Source of the DNA: JAPWJZ01 sp964575605
Lineage (GTDB): Bacteria > Pseudomonadota > Alphaproteobacteria > Micavibrionales > UBA2020
Assembly (NCBI GenBank): GCA_964575605.1
Contig: CAZNRN010000006.1
Span: 1 to 64,000 of the forward strand
Length of the DNA: 64,000 nucleotides
Direction: 5' to 3'
A program made the translations under genes and the position numbers. Under the pieces are notes generated by a model. The model was not told the origin of the DNA, made no database searches, and saw only the letters and a program-made list of their open reading frames with translations. Positions 1 through 8,750 of the stretch are shown here, piece after piece (position 1 is the stretch's first letter; the number at the start of each line of letters is the position of its first letter).

Positions 1-2979
1 GGTGTCGGTGCCTTCGCCCCCGACTTCGGTCACGATGTCGCCCGCGTTGTCGACGATGTAGGTGTCGTTGCCGTCGCCGCCGATCATGGTGTCGGCGCCC
101 GCGCCGCCGTTCAGCGTGTTGGCGGCCGTGTTACCGGTGATCGTGTTGACGTCGGTGTTACCCGTGCCGTTGATGGCAGCGGCGCCGGTCAGCACCAGGT
201 TTTCAACGTTCACGCTCAGCGCGAAAGTGACGCTGGACCTGACGGTGTCGGTGCCTTCGCCCGAGACTTCCGAGACGACATCGGTTGCGTTGTCGACGAT
301 ATAGGTGTCATCGCCGTCGCCGCCGATCAGGCGGTCCGCGCCCGTGCCGCCGTCCAGCGAGTTGTTGCCGTCGTTACCGGTCAGGGTGTTGGTGAGGGTG
401 TTGCCGGTCGCATCGACGTTGCCCACGCCGGTCAGCGTCAGGTTCTCGACGTTCGCGCCCAGCGTATAGGTGATGTCGGTCTGCACCAGGTCGGTGCCCG
501 CGCCCGAAGCCTCGGTCACGGTGTCGGCAGCATTGTCGACGATATAGGTGTCGTTGCCCAGCCCGCCGACCATGGTGTCGGCGCCGGCTGCGCCATCCAG
601 CACGTTGTTGGCGTTGTTACCGGTCAGGATGTTGACGACCGCGTTGCCGGTCGCATTGGTAGCACCCGTGCCGGACAGCGTGAGGTTCTCGACCTCCGCG
701 CCAAGCGTATAGGTGATCGTGGAATTCACGGTGTCGGTGCCTTCGCCCCCGACTTCGGTCACGATGTCGCCCGCGTTGTCGACGGTATAGGTATCGTCGC
801 CGTCGCCGCCGACCATGGTGTCAGCGCCGGTGCCGCCGTTAAGGGCGTTATTGCCGTCGTTACCGGTGAGGGTGTTGACGCCCGCGTTACCGGTCGCGTT
901 GATGTTCGCGACGCCGGTCAGCGTCAGGTTTTCGACGCCGGATGCCAGCGTGTAGGAGACAGAGGATTGCACGCTGTCGGTGCCGGCCGTCGAGGCCTCG
1001 GTTATGGCGTCCGCGATGTTGTCGACGATATAGGTGTCGTCGCCCAGGCCGCCCGCCATTTTGTCGGCGCCCACGCCGCCGTCGAGCGTGTTGTTGCCCG
1101 CGTTGCCGGTCAGCGAGTTGACCAGCGCGTTACCGGTACCGTCGATGTTCGCAATGCCGGTGAGGACAAGGTTCTCGACATCGCTGCCCAGCGTATAGCC
1201 GACCGAGGCGTTGACCTGGTCGACGCCCTGGTTGAATGCTTCGGTGACGACGTCGCCGGCATCATCGACAACATAGGTGTCGTTGCCCAGGCCGCCGATC
1301 ATGGTGTCTGCGCCAGCCAGGCCGTCCAGGACGTTCGCGCCGGAGTTACCGGTCAGCGTGTTGGTGCCGGCTGCGCCCGTGCCGTTGATGGCCGAGGTGC
1401 CGGTCAGCACCAGGTTCTCGATGTTTGCGCCAACCGTGTAGGTTACGGCCGACTGGACCGTGTCGTTGCCTTCGCCGGGAAGTTCCGTCACGACGTCGGT
1501 TGCCTTGTCGACGACATAGGTATCATCGCCGTCGCCGCCGATCAGCGTGTCGTTGCCGCCCAGGCCGTTCAGGAAGTCGTTGCCATCGTCGCCGGTCAGC
1601 GTGTTGATGCCACTGTTGCCGATGATGGTGTTGTTTTCCGCGTTACCCGTGCCGCTGATAGCGGCCGAGCCGGTCAGCGTCAGGTTCTCGACGTTCGCGC
1701 CGAGCGTATAGGTGAGGGAGGAGGAAACGCTGTCGGTACCTGCGGCACCCGCTTCCGTGATGGTGTCGCCCACGTTGTCGACAATGTAGCTGTCGTTGCC
1801 GAGGCCGCCGATCATGGTATCCGCGCCTGCGCCGCCCGACAGCGTGTTGTTGCCGCTGTTGCCGGTGATGGTGTTCACGGCCGAGTTACCTGTGCCGTTG
1901 ATGTTCGCAACGCCGCTCAGGACCAGGTTCTCGAGGTTGGTGCCCAGCGTATAGGTGGCGTTTGCCTGCACAGTGTCGTTGCCGCCGGTCGACGCTTCCG
2001 TGATGGCGTCGCCCGTGTTGTCGACGACATAGGTGTCGTCGCCCAGGCCGCCGGACATCTTGTCCGCGCCCGCGCCGCCGTCCAGCGTGTTGTTGCCCGT
2101 GTTGCCGGTCAGCACGTTGACCAGCGTGTTGCCGGTCGCGTTCACGTTGCCCGTGCCCGTCAGGGTCAGGTTTTCGATGTTGGCGCCCAGGGTATAGGAG
2201 GTGTCGGTCCGCACCAGGTCGGTGCCGGCGCTGGCGTTTTCGGTGACGACGTCGCCCGCGTTGTCGACGTCATAGGTGTCGTTGCCCAGGCCGCCCATCA
2301 TGGTGTCGGCGCCGGCCATGCCGTTGATGACGTTATTGGCGTTGTTGCCGATGATGGTGTTGGCGACCGAGTTACCGGTGCCGTTGATGGCGGTGGTGCC
2401 GATCAGCGTCAGGTTCTCGATGTCGTCTGCGATGGTGTAGGTGACCAGCGCCTGCACGGTGTCGGTGCCTTCGCCCGCGACTTCGGTCACGACGTCGGTC
2501 GCCTTGTCGACGACATAGGTATCGTCGCCGTCGCCGCCGATCATGGTGTCGTTGCCGGCGCCGCCGTTCAGGAAGTCGTTGCCGTCATCGCCGCTCAGCG
2601 TGTTGGCGGCGGTGTTGCCGATGATGGTGTTGTTGTCGGCGTTACCGGTGCCGTTGATGGCGGTCGAGCCGCTCAGCGTCAGGTTCTCGACGTTCGCGCC
2701 GAGCGTGTAGGAAACTGTCGTCTGCACCGTATCGGTGCCCTGGCCGCCCAGTTCGGTGACCGTGTCGCCCACGTTGTCGATGACGAAGGTGTCGTTGCCG
2801 TCGCCGCCGATGAGCACGTCGGCGCCAGCGCCGCCGTTCAGCGTGTCGTTGCCCGTGCCGCCGTCGAGCGTGTTGACGGCGGTGTTACCGATGAGGGTGT
2901 TGGCAAGAGAGTTACCCGTGCCGTTGATCGCGGCTGCGCCTGTGAGCGTGAGGTTCTCGACGTTGGCGGTGAGCGCGTA
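1..2979 (-). repeat. Tandem 81/90-codon RTX repeat array, about 12 units
   Basis: Equivalent codons (the Y of SYTL in most units) recur at 223, 466, 709, 952, 1195, 1438, 1708, 1951, 2194, 2437, 2707 and 2977. The spacing is 243 bp (81 codons) for eight intervals and 270 bp (90 codons) for three, so three units carry one extra nine-residue GGxGxDxLN-type block. Units are diverged at the DNA level, so this is old protein repetition rather than a recent tandem duplication. Confidence 0.9.
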
Positions 2980-3228
2980 GGAAATGGAGGCCTTGACGAG
3001 GTCGGTGCCTTCGCCGGCGTTTTCGTTGACGGTGTCGCCCGCGTTTTCGACGGTGTAGGTGTCGTTGCCCTGTCCGCCGCTCATGATGTCGGCTTCGGTG
3101 CCGCCGTCGATGACGTCGTTGCCTGCGTTACCGTTGATGATGTCGGTGCCGGCGAGGCCGTTGATCGTGTCGTTGGAAGTGGTGCCGTTAAGCGCGTCGT
3201 TGTTGGCAGTCCCGTTGATCACGGCCAT
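1..3228 (-). CDS. RTX-type calcium-binding repeat protein, C-terminus beyond left edge
   Basis: The reverse strand is open for all 1076 codons from the ATG at 3228 to the window edge. I checked the leftmost 960 bases codon by codon and found no stop. Upstream is GGAGAG, 6 bases from the ATG. The protein starts MAVINGTANNDALNG and then consists of repeats holding GGxGxDxxxGGxGNDTYxVDN blocks (hemolysin-type Ca2+-binding nonapeptides) alternating with segments like SYTLGANVENLTLTG. In this family the nonapeptides fold into a Ca2+-loaded parallel beta-roll outside the cell, and such proteins leave by type I secretion using a C-terminal signal, which would lie beyond the edge. No type I secretion genes lie in the window. 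The role (adhesin, S-layer or enzyme) cannot be told without the C-terminal part. Confidence 0.9.
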   Translation of the reverse strand, partial: MAVINGTANNDALNGTTSNDTINGLAGTDIINGNAGNDVIDGGTEADIMSGGQGNDTYTVENAGDTVNENAGEGTDLVKASISYALTANVENLTLTGAAAINGTGNSLANTLIGNTAVNTLDGGTGNDTLNGGAGADVLIGGDGNDTFVIDNVGDTVTELGGQGTDTVQTTVSYTLGANVENLTLSGSTAINGTGNADNNTIIGNTAANTLSGDDGNDFLNGGAGNDTMIGGDGDDTYVVDKATDVVTEVAGEGTDTVQALVTYTIADDIENLTLIGTTAINGTGNSVANTIIGNNANNVINGMAGADTMMGGLGNDTYDVDNAGDVVTENASAGTDLVRTDTSYTLGANIENLTLTGTGNVNATGNTLVNVLTGNTGNNTLDGGAGADKMSGGLGDDTYVVDNTGDAITEASTGGNDTVQANATYTLGTNLENLVLSGVANINGTGNSAVNTITGNSGNNTLSGGAGADTMIGGLGNDSYIVDNVGDTITEAGAAGTDSVSSSLTYTLGANVENLTLTGSAAISGTGNAENNTIIGNSGINTLTGDDGNDFLNGLGGNDTLIGGDGDDTYVVDKATDVVTELPGEGNDTVQSAVTYTVGANIENLVLTGTSAINGTGAAGTNTLTGNSGANVLDGLAGADTMIGGLGNDTYVVDDAGDVVTEAFNQGVDQVNASVGYTLGSDVENLVLTGIANIDGTGNALVNSLTGNAGNNTLDGGVGADKMAGGLGDDTYIVDNIADAITEASTAGTDSVQSSVSYTLASGVENLTLTGVANINATGNAGVNTLTGNDGNNALNGGTGADTMVGGDGDDTYTVDNAGDIVTEVGGEGTDTVNSTITYTLGAEVENLTLSGTGATNATGNAVVNILTGNNANNVLDGAAGADTMVGGLGNDTYIVDNAADTVTEASGAGTDLVQTDITYTLGANVENLTLTGVGNVDATGNTLTNTLTGNDGNNSLDGGTGADRLIGGDGDDTYIVDNATDVVSEVSGEGTDTVRSSVTFALSVNVENLVLTGAAAINGTGNTDVNTITGNTAANTLNGGAGADTMIGGDGNDTYIVDNAGDIVTEVGGEGTDT

Positions 3229-3293
3229 GAGAATCTCTCCATTTCTTGGATATGTGACTAGTACCTTCTAATAAAAGTATTACAGCACGAGTG

Positions 3294-3308
3294 TTAAATA
3301 ACGCTTAA
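3294..3308. promoter_or_regulatory. Perfect CtrA box TTAA-N7-TTAA
   Basis: TTAA at 3294-3297 and TTAA at 3305-3308 are separated by exactly seven bases, the full consensus of the alphaproteobacterial response regulator CtrA. It lies 66 bp upstream of the RTX start codon and 155 bp upstream of the UDG-like gene on the other side. The rest of 3229-3462 shows no gene. Confidence 0.55.
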
Positions 3309-3462
3309 AATGCACGGTTTTTCATACACTCGCTGCAATCTTGTTTTCCGTAGTGCGGAAGTTTTTCCGGTATCTGGAAAATGGAAGCGCGCAGCGGCAT
3401 AGGCGCGCGTGCACGGGGGCTGATTGTTTGCCAAGGGTGCGCGACTCGCGTAAATTCCCTGC

Positions 3463-4317
3463 ATGCTGGAAGTAACCCCCGAAATGAACCCGTACGAACT
3501 GCTGCAGTTTTATGTCGACTGCGGCGCGGACGAGGCCATGACAGACGAAGCGGTCGACCGCACGAAACTCGCGCCGGTCGTCTCCGCATTCCCGCAGTCC
3601 TCTGTGGAAAAGCCGGACCAGAAGTCGTCCGGCGGCTTGCCCCAAATCCCCGCGCCTGTCACCGATCCTGCCTCTATAGCCGCAACCCCGGGTGCTTTCG
3701 AGGCATTAGGGGATGCGCGGCTGATCGCGGCTGAAGCGACGTCCATAAACCAACTTAAGGCCGCACTCGACGGTTTCAAGGGGCTGACGCTGAAACGCAC
3801 CGCCACGAACATGGTTTTTTCAGACGGCAACCCGAAGGCGCGTGTGATGGTGGTGGGCGATGTGCCCGGCCGCGACGAAGACCGTGCGGGCCGCCCCTTC
3901 GTCGGCGCCGCCGGCCAGCTGCTCGACAAGATGCTGGCCGCAATCGGCCTTTCCCGCGAGGAAAACGTTTATATCACCAGCATTATCAACTGGTACCCGC
4001 CCGGCAGCCGCAACCCGTCGGAGGCCGAAATCGCGCTGAGCCTGCCTTTCATCCACCGCCATATCGAGCTGGTGAACCCTGCAGCGCTTATCTTCGTGGG
4101 CGGCGGCGTGACGAAAATGCTGATGCCGGGCAGCACCAACATCAACCGCCTGCGCGGCAAATGGGCGGAGCATAAAACCGAAGGCCTCGAGGCTCCCGTG
4201 CCCGTCATGCCGATGCTGCATCCCGATTACCTGCGCAGCACGCCGCTCGAAAAGCGCCTCGCCTGGGCGGACCTGCTGAAATTCAGGGAAAAACTGGCCG
4301 CGCTGGGGCTGGTGTAA
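3463..4317 (+). CDS. Uracil-DNA glycosylase family 4-like protein lacking the Fe-S cysteines
   Basis: A 284-residue protein with the UDG-superfamily layout: GDVPGRDEDRAGRPFVGAAG near residues 132-151 (motif 1, usually GEAPGxxED), YITSIINWYPPGSRNP (169-184) and HPDYLR (253-258, motif 2). Family members remove uracil from DNA at the start of base excision repair. Family 4 enzymes carry a [4Fe-4S] cluster on four cysteines. Here the only cysteine is C20; the usual GCxLK position is L108 and the usual Cys before LPFI is S193. The Glu of motif 1 is Asp. The N-terminal ~90 residues are a low-similarity leader, as in many alphaproteobacterial members. No clear Shine-Dalgarno supports the start, and M8 (3484) is an alternative. 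Its stop abuts the stop of the convergent Sel1 gene. Confidence 0.8.
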   Translation: MLEVTPEMNPYELLQFYVDCGADEAMTDEAVDRTKLAPVVSAFPQSSVEKPDQKSSGGLPQIPAPVTDPASIAATPGAFEALGDARLIAAEATSINQLKAALDGFKGLTLKRTATNMVFSDGNPKARVMVVGDVPGRDEDRAGRPFVGAAGQLLDKMLAAIGLSREENVYITSIINWYPPGSRNPSEAEIALSLPFIHRHIELVNPAALIFVGGGVTKMLMPGSTNINRLRGKWAEHKTEGLEAPVPVMPMLHPDYLRSTPLEKRLAWADLLKFREKLAALGLV

Positions 4318-5637
4318 TCATTTTTTATTCAGGATCTGTATCGCGCGGGTATCACCGGCTTCCGCCGCCTTGCCCAGCCAATGCGCCGCCTGTTTCAGGT
4401 CTTTGGGCGTATCCTTGCCCTCGAGGTAGATAAGCCCCAGCCGGTATTGTGCGTTGGTGACGCCGTTCTGCGCGGCTTTGGTCAGCCAGACGATGCCCTC
4501 ATCCGCCTTGCCGATGCCCAGCAGGTATTTGCCCATGTCGTCTTGCGCCAGCGGATGGCCTTGGCCTGCGGCCAGCTGCAGCCATTTCAGGCCCTCTTCG
4601 GGCTTCTTCTCGTATTTGCCGAGGCCGCTCATGTAGCTTGTGCCGAGCAGATACTGCGCGCCAGCGTCGCCCGCTTCGGCCTTTTTCTTTACCTGTTCGG
4701 GGGTTTCGGGCGCGGGCATTTTATCGATCATGCCCAGCATCTGTTCGGCCTTCTTGTTGCCCTGCGCCGCCGATTTCTGCAGCCAGTACTTCGCCTTCTC
4801 CTTGTCGGGCGCGCCCGCCATGTCGGTCGCCAGCGTGATGCCCAGCATGAACTGCGCGCGGTCATAGCCTTTGTCGGCACCCTTTTGCAGGAGCGCCAGG
4901 CCTTTCGCCACGTCTTTCTCGACACCCTGTCCGCTTAAGTAAAGCTTTGCCATGGTCAGTTCCGCCTCGGGGTCGCCCTTGTCTGCGGCGGCCTGCAGTT
5001 GCGCGACCTGCGCCGCGATATCAGCGGCGGAGGGTTCTGCCGCGTGTTCGCTGCCCGCTTCCGCCAGCGCGGCGTCAAGCTTCGTTTGCACTGCCGCGCA
5101 ATCGGTTTTCTCGAAGCCCTTGCTTTGCTCCGCCAGCTTCATCATTTCGCCCGCCAGCGTGCGCATCAGGTTGTTGGAAAAATTCGCATGTTCCTCGGCC
5201 AGTTTGGGGTCGATGAAGGATGACGTCTCGGCGGTGCGGTCGGCCGCGACCTTGGCCATCATCGCGCGCGCGGCCGCCTGCTCCTTGTTGGCATAGAGTC
5301 CCAGCGCCGCCTGGTATTTCGGTTTGTCCTGCGCGATCGCGGTGCCGGATTTGTTGGCGCAGAATTTCGCCTCCATCGCGGTTTTCATCACGCCGATCTC
5401 GCGGTCGATGGCGGGGACATTGGCCTTGTCGAATTTTTCCAGCGTGGCCTTTTGCTCGGGCGTCAGGTTTTTGACGGCCTCGTCGTAAGCCTTGTTGCGC
5501 TCCGACACCTTGGGGTCGACCTTGATATTGATGGTGGGGCCCTTCTTGGCCTCCGGGGCGGGCTTGGCTTCCTCCGCCAGCGCGGGGGCGGCCAGCAGCA
5601 CATATATAATAGACGCGTATATAAATGACTTGTTCAT
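4318..5637 (-). CDS. Exported Sel1-like (TPR-type) repeat protein
   Basis: 439 residues starting with a signal peptide (MNKSFIYASIIYVLLAAPALA, cleavage near A21). After a charged helical region (about 30-200) come Sel1 repeats with the usual AxxxLGxxYxxGxGVxxDxxKAxxWxxKAAxxG pattern: DPEAELTMAKLYLSGQGVEKD, AQYLLGTSYMSGLGK, AQYRLGLIYLEGKD and AHWLGKAAEAGD. Sel1 repeats are alpha-solenoids for protein binding, often in envelope signalling or host interaction. The start is backed by GGGGGG 6 bases upstream. It is monocistronic and convergent with the UDG-like gene, with no gap. The partner is not predictable. Confidence 0.85.
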   Translation of the reverse strand: MNKSFIYASIIYVLLAAPALAEEAKPAPEAKKGPTINIKVDPKVSERNKAYDEAVKNLTPEQKATLEKFDKANVPAIDREIGVMKTAMEAKFCANKSGTAIAQDKPKYQAALGLYANKEQAAARAMMAKVAADRTAETSSFIDPKLAEEHANFSNNLMRTLAGEMMKLAEQSKGFEKTDCAAVQTKLDAALAEAGSEHAAEPSAADIAAQVAQLQAAADKGDPEAELTMAKLYLSGQGVEKDVAKGLALLQKGADKGYDRAQFMLGITLATDMAGAPDKEKAKYWLQKSAAQGNKKAEQMLGMIDKMPAPETPEQVKKKAEAGDAGAQYLLGTSYMSGLGKYEKKPEEGLKWLQLAAGQGHPLAQDDMGKYLLGIGKADEGIVWLTKAAQNGVTNAQYRLGLIYLEGKDTPKDLKQAAHWLGKAAEAGDTRAIQILNKK

Positions 5638-5778
5638 GGAATACCCCCCGTTTCAACCCCGCCATTCTAGCCCGAAGGGGGCGTTAAGGGGCGGATTTAT
5701 CAGCAGGAAACCGGCTTTATTTGCCCGTATGTTAAGCCAATCTCAAACTTTTGCGGCTACTGTGGGGTAGGGGAAGCC

Positions 5779-6348
5779 ATGGGTATTTTCAGAATATCGA
5801 ATACGGGCGACAGCTTTGCACAGGTGGCAGGCGCGCAGCCTTGCCTGCGTGAAGAACTGAACGCGGGCTTCGATATCGTGCTGGGCATGAACGCCTCCCA
5901 TACCGGCATGAGGGGGGCGAGCATCGCGACCTACGGCCTTTCGGGCTGCATCGCCGGTTATATAGACAACCCCAAGGCCCATACCCTGTTCCACTACGCG
6001 ATCGAGGAAGGCTGCCGTGAAGGCGCCGTCGAGCAGGTCATCCGCGGGCGTGCGGGGGATAAAACCCGCCGCGTCCATTTCTTCGTGCCCGGCATCTGGG
6101 CGCCCGAAACGGGGGGCAGCTGGGGCATGAAGCCCGAGGCGCGCTACCTTGCCGACTTCCTGAAACCCGCGCTGGAATTCCTGAACGGCCGCAAGGTGCC
6201 AGCCGCCATCCATGGCTATGCGCTTGAACCGCAAGGGGATGCCCGTTACCAGGGCACCGTATGGGTTGACCGTTCCGGCGAATTGTTCTGCGAGGGACTG
6301 CCGGTTTCGGGTCGCGGGAACACAATAAAGACGGGCTTCACGCCTTAA
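5779..6348 (+). CDS. Unknown protein with a CheD-like Thr/Cys/His pattern
   Basis: A 189-residue soluble protein, no signal peptide or membrane segment, with GGGGAA just upstream of the ATG. I do not recognise it as a named family. Residues 49-73 (IATYGLSGC, then FHY) place T51, C57 and H72 in an arrangement close to the CheD receptor-glutamine deamidase triad, where Thr lies six residues before Cys and His about 17 after. Past that point the similarity fades. It contains HFFVPGIW near 100 and a Trp-rich central stretch. No chemotaxis genes lie nearby. The deamidase idea is inference only. Confidence 0.55.
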   Translation: MGIFRISNTGDSFAQVAGAQPCLREELNAGFDIVLGMNASHTGMRGASIATYGLSGCIAGYIDNPKAHTLFHYAIEEGCREGAVEQVIRGRAGDKTRRVHFFVPGIWAPETGGSWGMKPEARYLADFLKPALEFLNGRKVPAAIHGYALEPQGDARYQGTVWVDRSGELFCEGLPVSGRGNTIKTGFTP

Positions 6349-6435
6349 ACACGCTCATAAAATCTGCCGTGCGGTGATGGCGAGGGAACCCGACTCGCCC
6401 TGCACATATTTTGCACCGCAGCGTGATTTTGAGTG

Positions 6436-6513
6436 ATATTTCCATAATTAAAAAATGCCGGCTGTGGATAAGACCTTGCAACTCCGGAGCCTTTTTTAGA
6501 ATTATGGAAATAT
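6436..6513. repeat. 14-bp perfect inverted repeat with 50-base spacer
   Basis: ATATTTCCATAATT at 6436-6449 is matched by its exact reverse complement at 6500-6513, within the 251-bp gap before the lytic transglycosylase. The arms are AT-rich and unlike the surrounding sequence. They could be paired regulator sites or a hairpin in the leader. No T-tract follows, so it is not a classical terminator. Confidence 0.5.
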
Positions 6514-6599
6514 TTGCCAAGCCGGAATTTTTGGGCTACGAATCCCCATCTCCGGCCTCCCAAGGGAGTGGGACGCTTCATAGAGGATGAGACAATAGT

Positions 6600-8750
6600 T
6601 TGAAAAGCACTGTTCGGAAACATCTGCCCGGCATCTGCGCCGTTGCTGCAACCATCGCCTTCGTCGGCGTGGCTGCCGCTGCGGGACTGCCGCTGCCGCT
6701 GAAGAAACCGGCCATGCTTTCGGGCGAGCTGGCGGGGGATGAATTCGTCCTCGCCATCGCCCCGCAGAAATCCGCCAAGCCCAAGCACCTGTCGAGCCTG
6801 CCCCAGCCGCTGAAAAAGCCCGGCCAGCAACAGGCCGGCAAAGACGTCGTGATGGTTGACCTGCCGCGCCCGCTGCCCAAGCCCGAGCAGCAGAACGTGG
6901 TGATGGCGCTGTCCGAAGACGCCAAACAGGCCGAGGCCGAGCGCATCATCGCCGCCGGCGAGGCCGAGGCCGCCGCCAGCCAGCAGGCGAAAAGCGAAAC
7001 CGTGCGCCTGCCGTCTGTGCTGCTCGAGAAAAAACCCACGCTGATGACCCGCGTCTTCGGCCCCGGCAAGCGGTTGTCCGACGACGACGCGGCCCGTTAT
7101 GCGCATATCTTCGCTTTCCAGGACGTGGGCGATTTTGCCCGCGCCAATACCGAGATTGAAAAGCTGTCCGACCTGCGCCTCATCGGCCATGTGCTGCAGC
7201 AGCGCTACATGAGCGCCGATTACGCGGCGAGCTATACCGAGCTGACCGACTGGATGAAGAATTTCGCCGACCTGCCGGGCGCGCAGAAAATCTACGACCT
7301 CGCCATGAAAAAACGCCCCAAGGGCGCGGCGCAGCCGGTTGCGGTGAAATCCAGCCGCGGCGTCTACGCGATGCACGACTTCGACGTCGGCCAGCTGGCG
7401 CAGTCCTACATGGGCGAACAGCGCCAGGGCCCGCGTGAGCGCGACCTGATGAAATCCATCAGCCTTGTCGTTTCGGGCAGCCCGACGCTGGCGCTGAAAC
7501 GCCTCGAAAAAGACGAAGCGAAAACCATCTTCGACGCCGCCGAATATGACTCGCTGAAAGGCAATATCGCGGCCTCGTACTTCTACAACGGCAAGATCGA
7601 AAAGGCCTATGAACTGGCTTCCACCTCCGCGCTGCGCTCGGGCGCCGACGTGCCGCAGGCAGGCTGGATCGCGGGCCTTGCCGCCTGGCGCCTGAAAGAC
7701 TACAAGGCCGCCGCAAAACATTTCGAAACCGCCGCAAAATCGCAGCGTTCATCCGCCTGGATGACGGCCGCCGCCGCCCACTGGGCTGCGCGTTCGCACC
7801 TGCGCGCGCGGGAGCCGCAAAAAGTCGGCTACTGGCTGCGCAAGGCGGCTGAATATCCGCGCACCTTCTACGGCATCATTTCCATGAAAGCGCTCGGCAT
7901 GGAGCAGGCGCGCTTCAACTGGGAAGTGCCCGAGATGACCGACAAGCACGTCAAGGTGCTGGCAGGCATGCCCGCCGGACGCCGCGCCATGGCGCTGATT
8001 GACGCCGAGCGCCCCGACCTCGCCGAGGCGGAACTCCGCCAGATGAACCCCGCCGGCAACGAAGTGCTGCAGGAAGCCATGATCGCCATGGCCGCCGAAA
8101 ACGGCATGCCCGCGCTCGCCATGCGCATGGGATCATCCTTCAAGGGCAAGGGCGGCAGGCTTTACGACGCAGCCCTTTATCCCGACGCGCCCTGGGAGCC
8201 GGTGAAAGGCTTCTATGTCGACAAGGCGCTGGTCTATGCCTTCATCCGTCAGGAATCGAAATTCGAACCTGCCGCCGCGAACCGCTCCTCTGGCGCGACC
8301 GGCCTGATGCAGCTGATGCCGGGCACGGCCAAACACGTCGCGCGCGCGCACGGCGACAACATCGTGCACGAAAAGCTGCAGGACCCGATGCTCAACATCG
8401 ACCTCGGCCAGAAATACCTGCACGAACTGCTGAACAACGGCGTCGTGGGCAACAACCTGTTCAAGCTCTGCGTCGCCTATAACGCCGGCCCCGGCAAGCT
8501 CGCGCGCTGGGAACAGGAAGCCAATTACCCCGATGACCCGCTGCTGTTCATCGAAAGCATCCCCGCCGCCGAGACCCGCATCTTCGTCGAACGCGTGCTG
8601 ACCAACTACTGGATCTACCGCCTGAAATACAAACAGGACCTGATCTCGCTCGACCGCGTGGCGGAAGGCACCTGGCCGGTTTACGTGGCGCAGGATAACA
8701 CCCGCCGCGGCTCCATCTTCGCCTCCGCCGGCAACGTCCTCACCCGCTGA
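6600..8750 (+). CDS. Soluble lytic murein transglycosylase (Slt-type, GH23)
   Basis: 716 residues beginning with TTG; no ATG fits upstream because the nearby ATG runs into a stop at once. A signal peptide ends near residue 28 (AAAAG). The mid part (about 130-510) is an alpha-superhelical U/L domain, as in Slt70. The C-terminal catalytic domain carries FIRQESKFEP with the catalytic Glu at 552, then SGATGLMQLMPGTA and VAYNAGPGKLARW, the three GH23 signature blocks. It cleaves the MurNAc-GlcNAc bond forming 1,6-anhydro ends in the periplasm. The N-terminal leader between signal and superhelix has unusual repeated LPLPLKKP / LPQPLKKPG / LPRPLPKPE segments (about residues 31-100). Its stop overlaps the next start (TGATG). 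Confidence 0.93.
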   Translation: MKSTVRKHLPGICAVAATIAFVGVAAAAGLPLPLKKPAMLSGELAGDEFVLAIAPQKSAKPKHLSSLPQPLKKPGQQQAGKDVVMVDLPRPLPKPEQQNVVMALSEDAKQAEAERIIAAGEAEAAASQQAKSETVRLPSVLLEKKPTLMTRVFGPGKRLSDDDAARYAHIFAFQDVGDFARANTEIEKLSDLRLIGHVLQQRYMSADYAASYTELTDWMKNFADLPGAQKIYDLAMKKRPKGAAQPVAVKSSRGVYAMHDFDVGQLAQSYMGEQRQGPRERDLMKSISLVVSGSPTLALKRLEKDEAKTIFDAAEYDSLKGNIAASYFYNGKIEKAYELASTSALRSGADVPQAGWIAGLAAWRLKDYKAAAKHFETAAKSQRSSAWMTAAAAHWAARSHLRAREPQKVGYWLRKAAEYPRTFYGIISMKALGMEQARFNWEVPEMTDKHVKVLAGMPAGRRAMALIDAERPDLAEAELRQMNPAGNEVLQEAMIAMAAENGMPALAMRMGSSFKGKGGRLYDAALYPDAPWEPVKGFYVDKALVYAFIRQESKFEPAAANRSSGATGLMQLMPGTAKHVARAHGDNIVHEKLQDPMLNIDLGQKYLHELLNNGVVGNNLFKLCVAYNAGPGKLARWEQEANYPDDPLLFIESIPAAETRIFVERVLTNYWIYRLKYKQDLISLDRVAEGTWPVYVAQDNTRRGSIFASAGNVLTR

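Noticed and set aside
1..3000. CRISPR-like periodic repeats
   Set aside because: The period is a multiple of three, the units are diverged coding sequence and there are no unique spacers.
967..3261. 764-codon open frame on the plus strand
   Set aside because: It is the antisense of the RTX repeats; the reverse strand reads clean calcium-binding nonapeptides, has a ribosome site and uses the sequence in the repeat phase.
6345..7721. 458-codon open frame on the minus strand
   Set aside because: Shadow of the lytic transglycosylase; composition typical of antisense of high-G+C genes.
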